64,000 bases of DNA from Halichoerus grypus. Taxonomy: Eukaryota; Chordata; Mammalia; Carnivora; Phocidae. A program made the translations under genes and the position numbers. The DNA is taken from assembly GCF_964656455.1 (NCBI RefSeq), contig NC_135720.1, positions 99,026,696-99,090,695 on the forward strand. Direction: 5' to 3'. Under the pieces are notes generated by a model. The model did not search any database. It saw only the letters and a list, made by a program, of their open reading frames with translations, and was not told the origin of the DNA. Positions 24,011-36,759 of this stretch are shown here, piece after piece (within the stretch, counting starts at the first letter, position 1; each line of letters opens with the position of its first letter).

Positions 24011-25582
24011 TTTAAAGTTATATTAATTCAAAAGTAAAATTACTCTCTGACTCCATTCTTAGAGAGATTTAAATCTAAACTCAAATATTTATTGTAAATT
24101 AAAACACAAGCTATTCCAAACCTGCCACTGTTATTTAGCAGGATGTAGACATCAATAGGAAGAACTACAGTCTATAATTTTACTAAAATACCTATGGATT
24201 TTGATAAATGTAAATCATGGAAATAAAGCAGAAACTGCGCGTTTGAAAAGCACATTAGTCGAGACATATACATTGAAAGAGAGAATAATGGAAAGAAGAA
24301 AATAAAATCACGAGGGAAGTAATGCAGAGACGTGTGTTTTTAAGTGAGCAGCACAATTTGCAAGAGTGAGCAGTGAGATGGACCAAAGCGGGCAAGGGCA
24401 GGCAGGACTCAGCCAAACAGGCTTGGAGACACTTGCCTTTTTGCAATGAGTAAAAGCAGGAATTTAAGGACGCTCCAAGCACACAGTCAGACCCAAAAGC
24501 ATATGGGTAGTAGCCTATTTCCTCTACCCCTACATGTAAATACCTTTTTCCCCTGAAGATGAATGAAATCATAAGATGCAGATCAGGGGAGTAATATTAC
24601 AAATGACTTAAGAACACGTCTCCTAAGATGGTGTCTATTTGTCCACAGCGTTGTCTGATACAATCTCTCATTCATGGAGATCAATTCTTGAAAATTCTGG
24701 TAAGTGCTAGTTCCCAGATATAATATCTAATTGTTATCTAATTACCAATTATCAAAGCAGAGTCTCTCAGAAACTCTTCCATACTTTAGAATAAGAAATT
24801 TACAAATAACGTGATACCTTGCGGGGCGGGGGGGGGGGTCAGAAAGCTTTTCCAAGACAGATGTTAAAATGATTCACACAGGCCCTACTAGCATTTACTT
24901 TGTTGAGCCCAATTCCACCGACAGCTCTGAAATGCAAAAACTGTGCTCAAGACATTGTCCATGACAGAGTGTTTGTATGCAAAAGGGAACACCAGGTTCT
25001 CCTAGTGATTGAGCTCTTCCATCTGACTGTCTGACCAAAGTGAGCACCAATTAGAGCTATTATTACAAAGGGCCAATTTATTAGCCTTTTTATGTCACAC
25101 ACAGTTTAAGAAGGAAGCTGGAAACCTTTATCCTGAAGGAGGGACTAACGTGGGAATGCGAGTCTGGAATGGCCAGACTCATGGGATGAAGGTCCTTTCA
25201 GACTTACAATCATGCCATGAGTCCCTGAAGGCTAGCTTTCAGCTCCAGATTCCCATAGAAACCCACTGTGGTACCACGTGAAGGTAATGAGAATATCCGT
25301 TTTGTTCTAAATTTCATGAGAAGAGCATCTAAAGCTGAGCATGCCCTGTGCATGTATTACCACTAATACTTGGCAAAGGATTTTGGTGTTTGAATCCTAT
25401 GAGTCTCAAGCAGTGAACAATACTTCTTCCTAAAATAAAAAGCCATGGACTAATCACATCAGGGAAACTTGATATACCTATACTCACTCACTATACCTCC
25501 TCTCTAGGAAAGAGTTCATTGCCAAGTCAGTTGTCCTTGTCTATGTGAGTATATTTAATCCTACATAAGATGTACAAAACAG

Positions 25583-25778
25583 GGGTGCCTGAGTGGCTCA
25601 GTCGTTAAGCACCTGCCTTCGGCTCAGGTCATGATCTCAGGGTCCTGGGATCGAGCCCCGCATCGGGCTCCGTGCTCCACGGGAAGCTTGCTTCTCCCTC
25701 TCCCACTCCCTCTGCTTGTATTCCCTCTCTCACTGTCTCTCTCTCTGTCAAATAAATACAATCTTAAAAAAAAAAAAA
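25583..25778 (+). mobile_element. CAN-SINE (tRNA-derived)
   Basis: A full-length element from GGGTGCCTGAGTGGCTCAG to a TC-rich body and AAATAAATACAATCTTA tail. Target-site duplications AGATGTACAAAACAG (25568-25582) and AGATGTACAAGACAG (25779-25793) flank it. The head carries pol III A- and B-box-like sequence. Confidence 0.95.
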
Positions 25779-26570
25779 AGATGTACAAGACAGATGTGGC
25801 AGAGTTGAGTGAGGGACCATCAAAGATTTGTCCTTTCTTTACATACCATATAGCATTGCTGCTAAGAAGACTCTGCCCAGCTAGAGACTACATTTTCTAG
25901 TATCCCCCACACCCACCTCTGGAATTGGTTATGGACACATGACTAGTTCTTGGAATGTGAACAGTAGTAAGGTGGGTAAGAAGCTGTGTACTTTTGCCAC
26001 CCTGTCTCTCCTTATTGTGAGTTCAATGAACAGGCTCCTAGGACCTAGAGAAGGGAATAGCTACAGATGGAAGGACTCTGGGTCCTTGATTAAAACCGTG
26101 AGAAAAGGCCCCTGGTGAGGAACACCCACCTCAAACTATGCTGAGAAATAAGCTTCTATCATGGTAAGCCACTGAAAATTTGGGAATTAACTGTTATAAC
26201 AGCTAACATTGTCCTAACCATTACAGATATTATGATCTTTATTTATAAACTAAGACAATGAAGCTGAGTCAGTTTAAGTAACCAGCTCAAAGTCTGACAA
26301 AATTTCAACGGTGAATTTATTCAGGACAGGGGAGGCGTACTTGCCCAAGGGAAAATACATTTTGCAAGTGGGACAACTAGGTCATATGAAGTAAGACGTG
26401 CAGGGCAAGGTCTGGAAGCTTACATTTTTTGAAACTAAAGAATGAAACAATAGTAATGAAGGATTTAAACTCAAAAAGAGTGAATAGAGATCATATGAGG
26501 TATTTGTAAATGGTCCCCTTTCTTTTGCTGGTGTATATTCACACCCTTCTCTGCCCCACACTGTTTTGGA

Positions 26571-26571
<1 letters not shown>

Positions 26572-26601
<30 letters not shown>
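26572..26601. repeat. (CA)n microsatellite
   Basis: A pure AC run of 15 units in intron 5. Confidence 0.95.
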
Positions 26602-26604
<3 letters not shown>

Positions 26605-28204
26605 GATTTGACCCCCTGTCACAACAAACTGCAAGTCAAGGTATTTATGTTTAAGGACTTCAACGGTGCTTTCAGAACTCCTGGTGTAGCCTCAGAACGT
26701 TACATGAGCTTTTGCAAATTCAGCAGAACTGTCCCAGGAAAGCACTCCACTCCGGTGAACAAAACCTCCCTCCAGCAACACTCTGCAACTTTGGCCATCT
26801 TGGAAAACCTCAAGTGAGGGGGGGAGCAATGGGTAGGAATAACTCCATCATTGACTCCTCATGTTTGTTTTAACAACCACCAACTCTGCAAAGGTTGTTC
26901 TGGAATAAAATACAGAGAAGACAGCTAACAGAAGGTGCTAATTCATAAATAATAAATATATAGTAAGAGTATTAGAATCAGAACAATAATATTGGCCAAA
27001 TTCTTTGAATGTTTTCCAAAGATGGAATTATCACCACTATACAAGAGGCTGGGATTATCCCAAGATCTCAGGAAGATACGTGCATTGGGTTAAACGACTC
27101 TAATCCACCATATTTTCCAGAGAGTAACATCTCTTTGATGTCATATATAAGCAGAATGAGACAAAAAAGAAGTCACAGCAATATGACTAAAAGAAGGGGA
27201 AACAAAAAGAAAGTTTATGATAAAGTGGGGAAGAAGAAGTTGTATCAACCATTAGTTATATATCTAAAACCCATTAGATGAAGAAATATGGATAAAAAGG
27301 GGGAAATGATCTACTATTACATTCTGAGGACTCTAGATTCAAACATTCATACCTCATTCTAGCTCAAATATGTCTGTTATACGGACCCAAAAAATCCCCA
27401 CTCTAAATATCTGCCTTACCAAAATGTTCACTTTTCAATCAACTTTGTGAGGTGAAAGAAATCAGTTTCAAGTGAACCACTTCATCCCAGTGGTTACTAA
27501 GTACAATGATATTTGTAACAGAAATGTTGTGAATTACTTAAATATAAATTTGCATTAAATAGCCCTCTCCTTTAAATTTCTAAAATAATCCCCAAATAAT
27601 TACTTTAATATGTTGATTTGAGAACAATGTTAGGATGGCACTATTAATTGAGTGACTCCATTTAAAAGAAATACAGGGGAAAATTATTATAAAACAATTA
27701 AAAACAGAATGATGGAAAGCCCAAGGCAAGCATGGAAATTTGGACTATCATAACAAAACTACTGTTATGTCAGTGACAGGGGTAGTTTTTGAAAAACAAA
27801 TGTTCATTTGCTAATTTCAATCCTCATTATAAAAAGCACCTTGCTGTTCACCAATTGGATCTTTACAAAGGTTATATCATCTCTTCATGGAATGCCTACC
27901 AGAGTTTCCACGTACTACTCTTTTATTTTTTGGAATTTTTATCAAAATAGAAACAATTGGCAAGTCTGTATTCAAATCTTCCCCAGAAAAGCCCTGACAA
28001 GTACTGTAACATCATGATGAAATTTATTTCTAAGTCTGGTGTATGAGAAATAAAATCAATTAGATACTATCTCACTTATGCTTAAGTCCTATCGCAAAAT
28101 GGGGGTGGGGTGTGTGATTGAATAGTAATAATATATTGGGCCATCAGGATGTTTGAGAAATAACTCTATAAGAGTCTCAATTAACAGTCTTAAGAGACAT
28201 TTAA

Positions 28205-29231
28205 GATACATCAAAATAAAAAGCTGCACAGCAAAAGAAACAATCAACAAAACTAAAAGGCAACCTACAAAATGGGAGAAGATATTTGCAGATGACATAT
28301 CTGATAAATTGTTAGTATCCAAAAGATATAAAGAACTTATAAAACTCAAAACCCAATAAACAAATAATCCAATTTAAAAAATGGGCAGAGGACCTGAGTA
28401 GACATTTTTCCAAAGAAGACATCCAGATGACTAACAGATACATGAAAAGATGTTCATCATTACTTACCATCAGGAGTTACAAATCAAAACCACAGTGAGA
28501 TACCACCTCACACCGTCAGAATGGCTAAAATCAACAACACAAAAAACAACAGGTGTTGGAGAGAACATAGGGGAAAGGGAACATGGGTGTACTGTCGGTG
28601 GAAATGCAAACTAGTGGAACCACTGTGGAAAACAGTATGGGGGTTCCTTAAAAAGTTAAAAATAGAACTGCCCTACCATCCAACAATCATACTACTGGGT
28701 ATTTACCCTAATTCAAAGGGATACATGCACCCCCATGTTTATAGCAGCCTTATTTACAATAGCCAAAACATGGAAACAGTCCAAGTGTCCATCGATTGAT
28801 GAATGGATAAAGAAGCTGTGTATATATACAATGGAATATTATTCAGCCAAAGAAAATAATGAAATCTTGCCATTTGCAATGACATGGATGAAGCTAGCGA
28901 GTATAACACTAGGGGAAATAAGTCAGTCAGAGAAAGACAAATACCATATCATTTCACTCATGTGGAATTTAGGAAACAAAACAAATGAGCAAGGGGAAAA
29001 AAAGAGAGAGACAAACCAAGAAACAGATTCTTAACTAGAGAACAAACCAAGGGTTACCAGAGGAGAGGGGGGTGGAGGGACGGGTAAAATGGGTGATGGG
29101 GATTAAGGAGTGCACTTGTTGTGATGAGCACCAGGTGATGTATGGAATGATTGAATCACTATATTGTACACCTGAAACTAATATTATACTGTATCTTAAC
29201 TAACTGGAATTAAAATAAAAACTTTAAAAAA
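28205..29231 (+). mobile_element. 5'-truncated L1, 3' end
   Basis: The sequence translates in pieces to the L1 ORF2 C-terminal motif (CPSIDEWIKKL, then YTMEYYSA) and continues through the 3' UTR to an A-rich tail. Frames are broken, so it is inactive. Flanking AGAGACATTTAAGA and AGAGCCATTTAAGA look like a target-site duplication. It is inserted antisense to TFAP2D in intron 5. Confidence 0.9.
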
Positions 29232-30114
29232 AGAGAGCCATTTAAGAGAAGCTAAATTACTAGGTACTGGTATTCAAATATACATATGGGTTATTGCAGA
29301 AAATCTAGGAGGTAAAGGGGAGATAGCAATAAAAATGGTAAGAAAAATACTATTCCTTTCCATAAGACCACAGATCTATAAGAAAGTTGATGAACCATTT
29401 TTGATGACTAGGAATCTAGTTTTGGAATTTCTGAAAAAATTAATCTGAAATGTTGCTGGCTCTTACAAAATATGTTTGATAAAAGAAGAAAAGTATCACC
29501 CAGAGACATGGTCAACTCAAAGTCTTACCAACACCAACTGGTAAATATGGGGAAGTTTTAATTTACCACTTAAAACTATACAAGCAAAACAAACCTGAAG
29601 GAACTGAATCAGTTCAAAAAGGATCAAGCTTCCAAAAGTACTGAAGAAAAGCATTAACTATGTCAATTTTCCAGGGGCTTGATAAATCAGAATTGAGTCA
29701 CCATTATTTTGTATGCAACCAACATCATCTACAGGATTCCGAAGACTATGAGCCTAATGCAGAAAATGGCATCTTGCTGGCTGGAAAGGAATCATCAGCT
29801 GTCATCACCAATGTAACCAAAATGTAGGAATAAAAATATATAGGAGAGTCCTCAACAATAAAACTGCTCTTCTTGTCAGCCAGAGATAAAATAAAGCCTA
29901 TTTTAATTTAGATGGAATGTCCTTGTTCTTCAAGTATTAGGTTCTCTTCATGTCCTAAGACAACTTCTAGTTTTTTAAACTGTGGGTCATGACTCAGTGT
30001 GAGTCTTGAAATGAATTTAGTAGGTTTATCATCAGCATTTAAAAAGAACACAAAAATATGGAATAGAATAAAAATCAGAGAATATACACATGGTAATAAA
30101 ACTTTTCAGTGTGA

Positions 30115-30117
30115 GAA

Positions 30118-30148
<31 letters not shown>

Positions 30149-30150
30149 AA
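30115..30150. repeat. (GA)n microsatellite
   Basis: A GA run of about 15 units with minor interruptions, within intron 5. It accounts for the Arg/Glu-alternating open frames seen there. Confidence 0.93.
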
Positions 30151-30754
30151 GTGTACACGTGCATTTGAGGGTTATAATATGTGGGGAGTTAAGGGATGCA
30201 AAAGGTCCCTTTGCCTCTAAATGTCTTTTTCTCAGTTCCATCACAGTGTCTGAAATTAAAGAAGATGTATTTTTCTACATCATGAAGATTTGGGGGATTT
30301 CAAAAGCATCCAATTAAAGTATCTGGAAAGAATTAAATCTTAGGTTTTATCAGCCAAGGCTGATGTAACTCCTCCATGAACACAAGCCAAATGAATAGAA
30401 CACAGTTAGATACTTCTGTGGTAGGAGAGGTATGTTGAAGAGTAGATGGCAAGACCACAAAGATCACCATAGGAGTTCACATATTTAACTTTCACCTCTT
30501 CTGTTAGCACAGAATAATTTAGTTGATGATTCCCACACAGGATAATTTAGTGTTTGGCTACCATAAAAATCAGTAAGAAGATTTGTGAATATACCCTTTT
30601 ATGTAGGCTCTTCAGCTTCTATTGGCCAGTATTTCACAGACACCACAGAAAACAGTCTTTCTTAGGGCCTTTAATTTTCACACCAGTTACACATTTCCTG
30701 AGAATTCACAGTCAGTCCATCCTAGGAAGTGATAAGGATCTCGAGAAATATTTA

Positions 30755-30930
30755 GACCAATGATCCTTAAACCTCATTATACATCAGAATCACTGGGGAT
30801 GTTGAAAAAAAGTATAGATGCCTGGGTCATACCCTCCCAAAGATTGAGTTTCAGCTGGTTTAGGGAAGGGGCCCAGGCATTTTTAAATAAACCTCCTGAG
30901 TTGATTCTCCTGCAGAGTTGGGAGTCAAGT
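30755..30930 (+). mobile_element. MER5-type hAT DNA transposon fossil
   Basis: The text ATGATCCTTAAACCTCATTATACATCAGAATCACTGGGG...CCTGGGTC...AAACCTCCTGAGTTGATTC follows the MER5/MER5B pattern. It is diverged, noncoding and in intron 5. Strand is tentative. Confidence 0.6.
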
Positions 30931-31115
30931 CTTACCACCCATATGATTCTTAAATCCACCTCATTATATACTGAATAAGTGTTTTGTTCTATTGTTAAAT
31001 AGTTATAATCATAATTATCTTCTTACTTAAATTGAGCAGGAATCTGTCTCCCTTTAGAATCAACCCCATGTGTCATTTTTTCTACCTCGTCCTTCCCCCA
31101 GTACCCCCAATCAAT

Positions 31116-31328
31116 ATGAGTGGATGACAGGTCAACTTCCTCTGCCATCTGTCAGTTCTCAGTATTAGCACACACAGGCAAACACATCACAAGACACAGA
31201 ACATAGTAATAGTAACACTTATTAGATGTTTGTGGTCAATAATATTTTTGTTGTTATCACTGTTACAACTAGGGAACAAAGCAAAGCAAAGCAAACTATT
31301 AATAGCAAAATCACCAAAGCAATTTTGC
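31116..31328. repeat. Local duplicate, copy A (intron 5)
   Basis: About 215 bp that recurs at 33353-33567 in the same orientation at about 80% identity by eye. Shared landmarks in order are GTGGATGA.AGGTCA, AGAACATAGTAA.AGT, CAATAATATT, AGGGAACAAAGCAAA, and a near-identical end AATAGCAAAATCACCAAAG followed by CAATTTTGCC. I do not recognise it as a named repeat family. Confidence 0.85.
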
Positions 31329-32291
31329 CCAATGTCTAGAACACACTACTTCACAAAGTTGTACAGTAAATAGTATGAATTGATAATCTGGATAAAGGCA
31401 AGATGTTTGTTTTTGTGTTTCCCTTACTTTTCACTTCCTATAGTGCCTTATAGACAAGAGAGTAACCAATGCAAGAAAAGTGTCACAGGTGTGTTCAGGT
31501 GAGTTTTGGTAAAAAGGCCCCTTTGTTCAGATTTAGAACAATAGCATTCTGGGTTATGGAAGAACTCTCCTTTGGCATTCAAAAGCTCCCCCACAAAGTG
31601 AAAAATAAGTCTCCAATAATACCTCTTCTTAAAAGAAGTTTGAATAAAATTATGTAGTTTAGTCCTTACAGAAGAAACAAAAAGGAAAAGGTGAGTTGGG
31701 AAAAAAATAACTTCTGGGAATATATTTTTACCTCTGTCTCTATACCACTGATAAACCTTAACCCTTCTTTGACTCAGCTTATCCACTCAGAAAGCCATGG
31801 AACATCACTGTACTTTAAGAGATACATACTTGGATTAACACGTTATGCTCTCAGGCTTGGTATCATGGCTAGACTCCTGTGAACCCTATATAAAGGGTGA
31901 TTATTTATCCTATAGATCATGTTGCACTGAATAATGAGTTAAGCTAGATTTATCTGAACTCTAAAATAAACAACCATAAAAATGACAATAGCATAGCCAG
32001 TTTTCTTGTTGCTGTTATTTAGGAAATACTGGTTGAAGTACTTAAATCTTGCACTGTCTTCTTCTGTGTTATTGCCAAGATTAGTATATTAAATGACATT
32101 TTATGAATTATCTAAACCTGATGTTGTCTAATGTCATCATCTTTATCATGATTAATTGGGAAATGCACCTGTAAGTCTTGACTGTCTTGCTTAATACCAT
32201 AGACAAAAATGAAACAGCATAATCTAACAAGCCTGAGGTCCAAAGAACTGCTAACCTTGTATCATTACTTTGCAGAGCTGAAAAATCGTAC

Positions 32292-32410
32292 CTTCAACTA
32301 AGGAAGTAAGGAGCGTGACATTGGCCGCTTTCCGTCTCCCTGCTGGCAAATTCAGGCCAAGCCGATCCAGTTTCTCTCTCAGGCAGCGACCCCCATTCTT
32401 GGATTTCGCT
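32292..32410 (-). CDS. TFAP2D: TFAP2D coding exon 5 (basic DNA-binding region)
   Basis: The 119-bp exon completes an Arg codon from exon 4 and reads [18 protein letters not shown], then [21 protein letters not shown] and the first base of a Gly codon. This is the near-invariant basic segment that contacts DNA in AP-2 proteins, leading into the helix-span-helix dimerisation domain. The acceptor is TGGGACAG and the donor is GTACGATT. The GTACGA donor is weaker than the others in this gene (C at +4 in place of A, T at +6 matching), but the joint to exon 6 is exact (G|GA GAA GCT). About residues 255-295. Confidence 0.97.
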
Positions 32411-32587
32411 CTGTCCCAAAACAAAAGAAAAACTAGGTTTTGAAAGTTCACATCCTGAGGGAAATGACGAGAAGACCTGACCAGACGGGGAATTCAGTGT
32501 GAGACCGAAGGCTTCAGGGCTGAGGGTGGAGGAGTATGGTATCAGTACAGTTGGAAGACACGACATGCCAGAAGACAATTGTCTTAC

Positions 32588-32753
32588 CTTCTCAAAATGC
32601 CTCCCAAGAGTGAAGCGTTGAGGCATTCAGGTGGTGAGAGGCGCCTCTTCACCTCAGCAATCGTCACCTTGTATTTGGAAGTTGAACTGAGAAGGGACAA
32701 ACGGCCAGGGACAGAGCAAAACAAGTCTGTGGGGTTGACCACACAGGTGCCAC
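32588..32753 (-). CDS. TFAP2D: TFAP2D coding exon 4 (start of AP-2 DNA-binding core)
   Basis: The 166-bp exon begins in phase 1 and ends in phase 2. It encodes [20 protein letters not shown], then the Lys/Ser stretch [20 protein letters not shown], and ends [12 protein letters not shown]. The [18 protein letters not shown] segment is the signature of the basic DNA-binding region shared by all AP-2 proteins. The acceptor is CCTCAAG and the donor is GTAAGACA. It lies only 177 bp from exon 5, a tight pair between introns of 9.6 and 14.7 kb. Together the two exons are 285 bp, a multiple of three. Loss of both would keep the frame but remove the basic region. Confidence 0.97.
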
Positions 32754-33352
32754 CTTGAGGGAGGGGGAAAGTATATTACATATTAGTGACAGTGAGAGAA
32801 GATAATTGCACGAAAGACAGTTAACATCAAGGCACTATTTAGGATTTGGGAATACATGGCAACAAACGTTCTCATATATACATCACCTGGATCATCTCAG
32901 AAAGCTGCTCTGAAGACATCCTTTCAAATAACAATACAGGTTTTAGCTTTCAAATATCATATAGAACATGTTTGTGGGGGTACAATTTTTTAATTTAAGC
33001 AAAAATTATCATCCTACGTAGAGCTGGCTGGCCCATCAGTGCTAATTTTGACATCATACACACCAAAACCACTTCAATTAATTAAAAACCCCAAACTCCA
33101 CCAGTTACCCCCACAGAGGGTATGTATTATTTTTCCATGGCTCTGTATATGTGTGTGCATGTATGTGCAATAGACACAATGGATGGATATATTTTATCCA
33201 TGACTTACTATATAGACAAAAGTTTTGAAAACTCTTTTCCAAATTGTTTGAAAACTGCCATCTCCTTTCTCTCATCCAACTATAAGTACTGGAATCACTC
33301 AGTTCCCAGGTACTACCAAAAATAATCTACCCATTGTCATAAACTTTCAACC

Positions 33353-33567
33353 CATGTGGGTGGATGATAGGTCACATCTCTCTACCACATGTCAGCCCTC
33401 AGGATTGGCACACACAGTCAAATATAGCACAAGACTAGAACATAGTAAGAGTCACATTGTGTTAGTGGCCAATAATATTATTGTTTGGGTTGTTGTTATC
33501 ATTATTACTATTAGGGAACAAAGCAAAAATAACTGCTAATAGCAAAATCACCAAAGCAATTTTGCCA
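33353..33567. repeat. Local duplicate, copy B (intron 3)
   Basis: Direct-orientation partner of 31116-31328. The two copies bracket TFAP2D exons 4 and 5 at a distance of about 2.2 kb. Indels separate them (an extra GTTTGGG-like insertion here; a duplicated CAAAG in copy A), so the duplication is not recent. Confidence 0.85.
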
Positions 33568-34044
33568 TGCTGGGGCTCCTGAAGCAGAAGCCTTTGGTCT
33601 CCAAGCTCCAGAAAGCCCCTTGAGCTTTGCTCTTCTCCAGGGCAACAAGAGTACATTCCCTAAACTCAGGCACCTGAAGTAGACCTGAGGACCCAAGATG
33701 ATAATCATTGAGGAGAGTTTCCTGCTGCCCAATCCTTCCATACTGCAAAAATCCTGAGCCAATGTCCATACTGCTAACATGGTGGCTACACAGCCCTGGC
33801 ATTCAAGGCTGCCTCCTCATGCATTGAGCAAACTGAGGACAGAGCTTATGGGGTTCACTGGCAGGTTCAAATTCAAGGCTTGCTTTCCTGAGCATACATC
33901 TAATTTCTTCAACTATGGGAGATCTTAAGACTCCTCTCCATAAAAGGTCTTCTATGAGAGAAAAGAGAGAAAAGTAGGTGGAAGAAGAAAAACAAGCAGG
34001 AGAGTGTTGTCCAAAATCTTTTTACTCAAAGGGTTGTCCTCAAC

Positions 34045-34180
34045 TGGCAACACTGGCATCTCCTGAGAGCTTGTTAGAAATGTGGGATCTCAGGCTCAAC
34101 TTCAGACCTTCTGAATCAGAATCTGCATTTTAACAAGATCCCCAGGTGGTTCATGAATAGTAAAGTTTGAGAAGCCCTGG
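34045..34180 (-). mobile_element. MER5-type hAT DNA transposon fossil
   Basis: The text runs from CTCCTGAGAGCTTGTTAGAAAT through CTGAATCAGAATCTGCATTTTAA to AAGTTTGAGAAGCC. It is recognisably the MER5A consensus, a nonautonomous hAT-Charlie element old in placental mammals. It carries no coding capacity. Strand is tentative. Confidence 0.7.
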
Positions 34181-36759
34181 TCTAGGACTCACCACTTGCC
34201 TTCCACATAGATCCTCCCCTCCTTTACTAAGTGCTCAGGGAGAATGTTGTGTTGCTGACGTCTCTGGCATTCAGATTTGGGTGTGTTCTCTGAGCACAGT
34301 GGCTAAGGAACCTGGGAGGATGTTTAAAAAGGCGAAGAGGTCCTGGATTGAGAGAACAGGTTAACTTTACCCTACTCTTAAAGTGTTTCTACTCCTGTAC
34401 CATCTGGGATTCTTCCAGGCTGTCTTGGAGTCATCCAAGTTTCCCCCGAAAGTACTGGGACCAATGTCTTTCTCCTTAAGCATTCTGAGGCTGGTGATCA
34501 CCCTGAATGACCCCCCAAAACAGAAGAGAGGATGTTGATATCATTAGAGTAGCCAGCCCTCTTTAGACTAGAAGATGAGTCCTGTACACTTGGCTAAGTT
34601 CTCAATGTTAATGTCTGGAAACTGGCCCTCAGTCTGAAATCTGAGGGGTCACAATCTCAACTGTCAAACCGAAATCCTTTTCCTGGCATTAAACTTGGGG
34701 TCAACATAGTGGAAAATCATGCAAATGTCTGCCTCAGAGCCCCAAATACAAATTCACCTGCACTTCCCCACTTTGCATCATCATAGAGAATTTTAAAACT
34801 AATCATCATCATCATCATCATAGTTTTCCCAGATTTGGGGGCCTGGAACTATCATTATCCATTCATTAATGTTCTCCCTTTATACCTATAGATGCAAAAT
34901 GCATTTTATAAATAAGCTCTTAAGTGACTTCTCAAAAACTGAGATGAACAGGATATCAATGAACCTGGCTTTTAGCATCATTTTGTCAGAATCAGGACCC
35001 TGATAACTTTAGGACTTAGGTCATTGTGGGGTCATCTGAAGCAAAAATGTTAAAGAATCATAATATCTATCTTCAAAATTCACAGAGCCCTGTTCTGAAA
35101 ATGGGCCTCCACCCATGGTCATGGAATCATACGCAAATTTACATTCTCACATAAATCCTCTTCTCTTGTACAATAGCCAACATGCAACTGAGGACACAAG
35201 GAATCTCACCCAATGGGTCTCAAATAAATTATGAGAGAAGAATGTTTGTGCATGTGTTACCTTCCCAGCAAGCCAAGGGAAAAACGACACAGCTTTAGAC
35301 CTTTCCTATATTTACTAATCTACAGTGGGTCAGAAACCTAATTTAGGGAGACACAGAAGATTATAAAAGATTTTTGTTAAAAAGAAAGGAGTTAAATCAG
35401 TCTTTCTCCAATTGGAAAATTGCCCCCTTTTGGCAAAGTGAACCCCATGTGGTGAAAGCCAGCTGCTCCCAGGGAAGTCACTGGATCTGCTACCCAGCCA
35501 AGTGCTATCTCCCTGGGCTCTGGGTCTTTCTCTCCTGCATCCAGGTGAGGCTTCTGGCTTATGCTCAAATAAGCATTTATTAGGTAAGTTACACAGGCTG
35601 CATATTAAGAGTATGCTTTATGCACACACAAACTGCCTGGAGGATTTATTTTGTATTCAGGATTAGCCATCAACTCTAGAGTCTTTTATTTTTTATGTCA
35701 CAGCATCTTTAAAGGGAATTTCTGTTGCTTTGATAGTTGGCATTGCTGCAGCCTTGGGGAACTCTCTCGTCCTGGCTAAAGATTTGGCAACTTGTAGAGT
35801 TTACAGCAGCATGGGGAACCTGATCTCTTTCTTCCCAGCAGTTTATTTTGGGGGGAGGAAAAAAAAGAGTAATAGGTCAACATAACCAGATTTTTGCATT
35901 TACAATGAAGGCCCAAGGAGGTGGGACTTCTTTAAGGGGATCCAGACTACAGATAGCAATGATGAGACTTCAAAGGAAAGCCATGAGAGTCAACCATGCC
36001 AAGGCATTTACAGTATTCATCCCCAGTGTTACCAGCTGAAGTTCTTCATGGTGCCTGTGTTGCATGTGGGCTCTTACTGAAATTATGTAACATTCATTCT
36101 AGATCCAGCACTCCAGTTAAAGGTGCCTCTGGTGCCAGAACCAGGCTACTCATGCAGAACTTCTCTAGAGTACATCTCTTTTCCATTCATAGTGCACTGA
36201 AGTAATACTTCTATGGAGGGCACTATTTTCAAAATTGAAATTTGGAGATGGGGCTTCCCATTTCCAGTGATGCTCAAACTCAGATCTGTAGCTCTAGAAA
36301 CAGCATAAGAAATCGGGGTCTATTTACTTAAGGTCACTTGTCTAGAACATGACTATCATAAAAGGGATAACTTTGCCATAGCTACAGGGAAAAGTCAGCC
36401 AAAGAAACTGTGCAGGGAACAAAACTAGGCATGAAATACACAGATGCAAATCCTTCAGCTGCCAGACCTTGTTAGATCCCATGAAGCCAAAGAAAAACGG
36501 GTCGAGCTGTGTCCTTCCTGGTGTGGCTGGAGACATCTGGCCCTGTGTTGGCAGGCACAGCGTGGGGGGAGCGGAAAAAGTACTGGGCTGCAAGTAAGAG
36601 GTTGGCCAACTAGCGACCCATAGGACCTTTGATGAGTAACTCTGGGCCTTGGTCTGTCCATCTGAAAAATGGGGATGCTCACGCCTGCTCAACTTATTTC
36701 CCCAGCTCGTGGGAAATGCAACGGGAAATGGACTCACACGTGCTCAGCAACCTGAGTAA

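Larger units (their letters stand above)
17572..32291 (-). other. TFAP2D: TFAP2D intron 5
   Basis: This 14.7-kb intron is mostly AT-rich sequence carrying six CAN-SINEs, an old L1 fragment, a younger 5'-truncated L1, a MER5-type fossil and MIR/L2-type traces. The stretches 17572-19070, 24011-25567, 25794-28190 and 29250-30750 hold no gene or clear repeat beyond those listed separately. Confidence 0.8.

Noticed and set aside
36342..36737. Open frame of 131 codons on the minus strand in intron 3
   Set aside because: No recognisable homology or domain. Overlapping frames on both strands are equally open.
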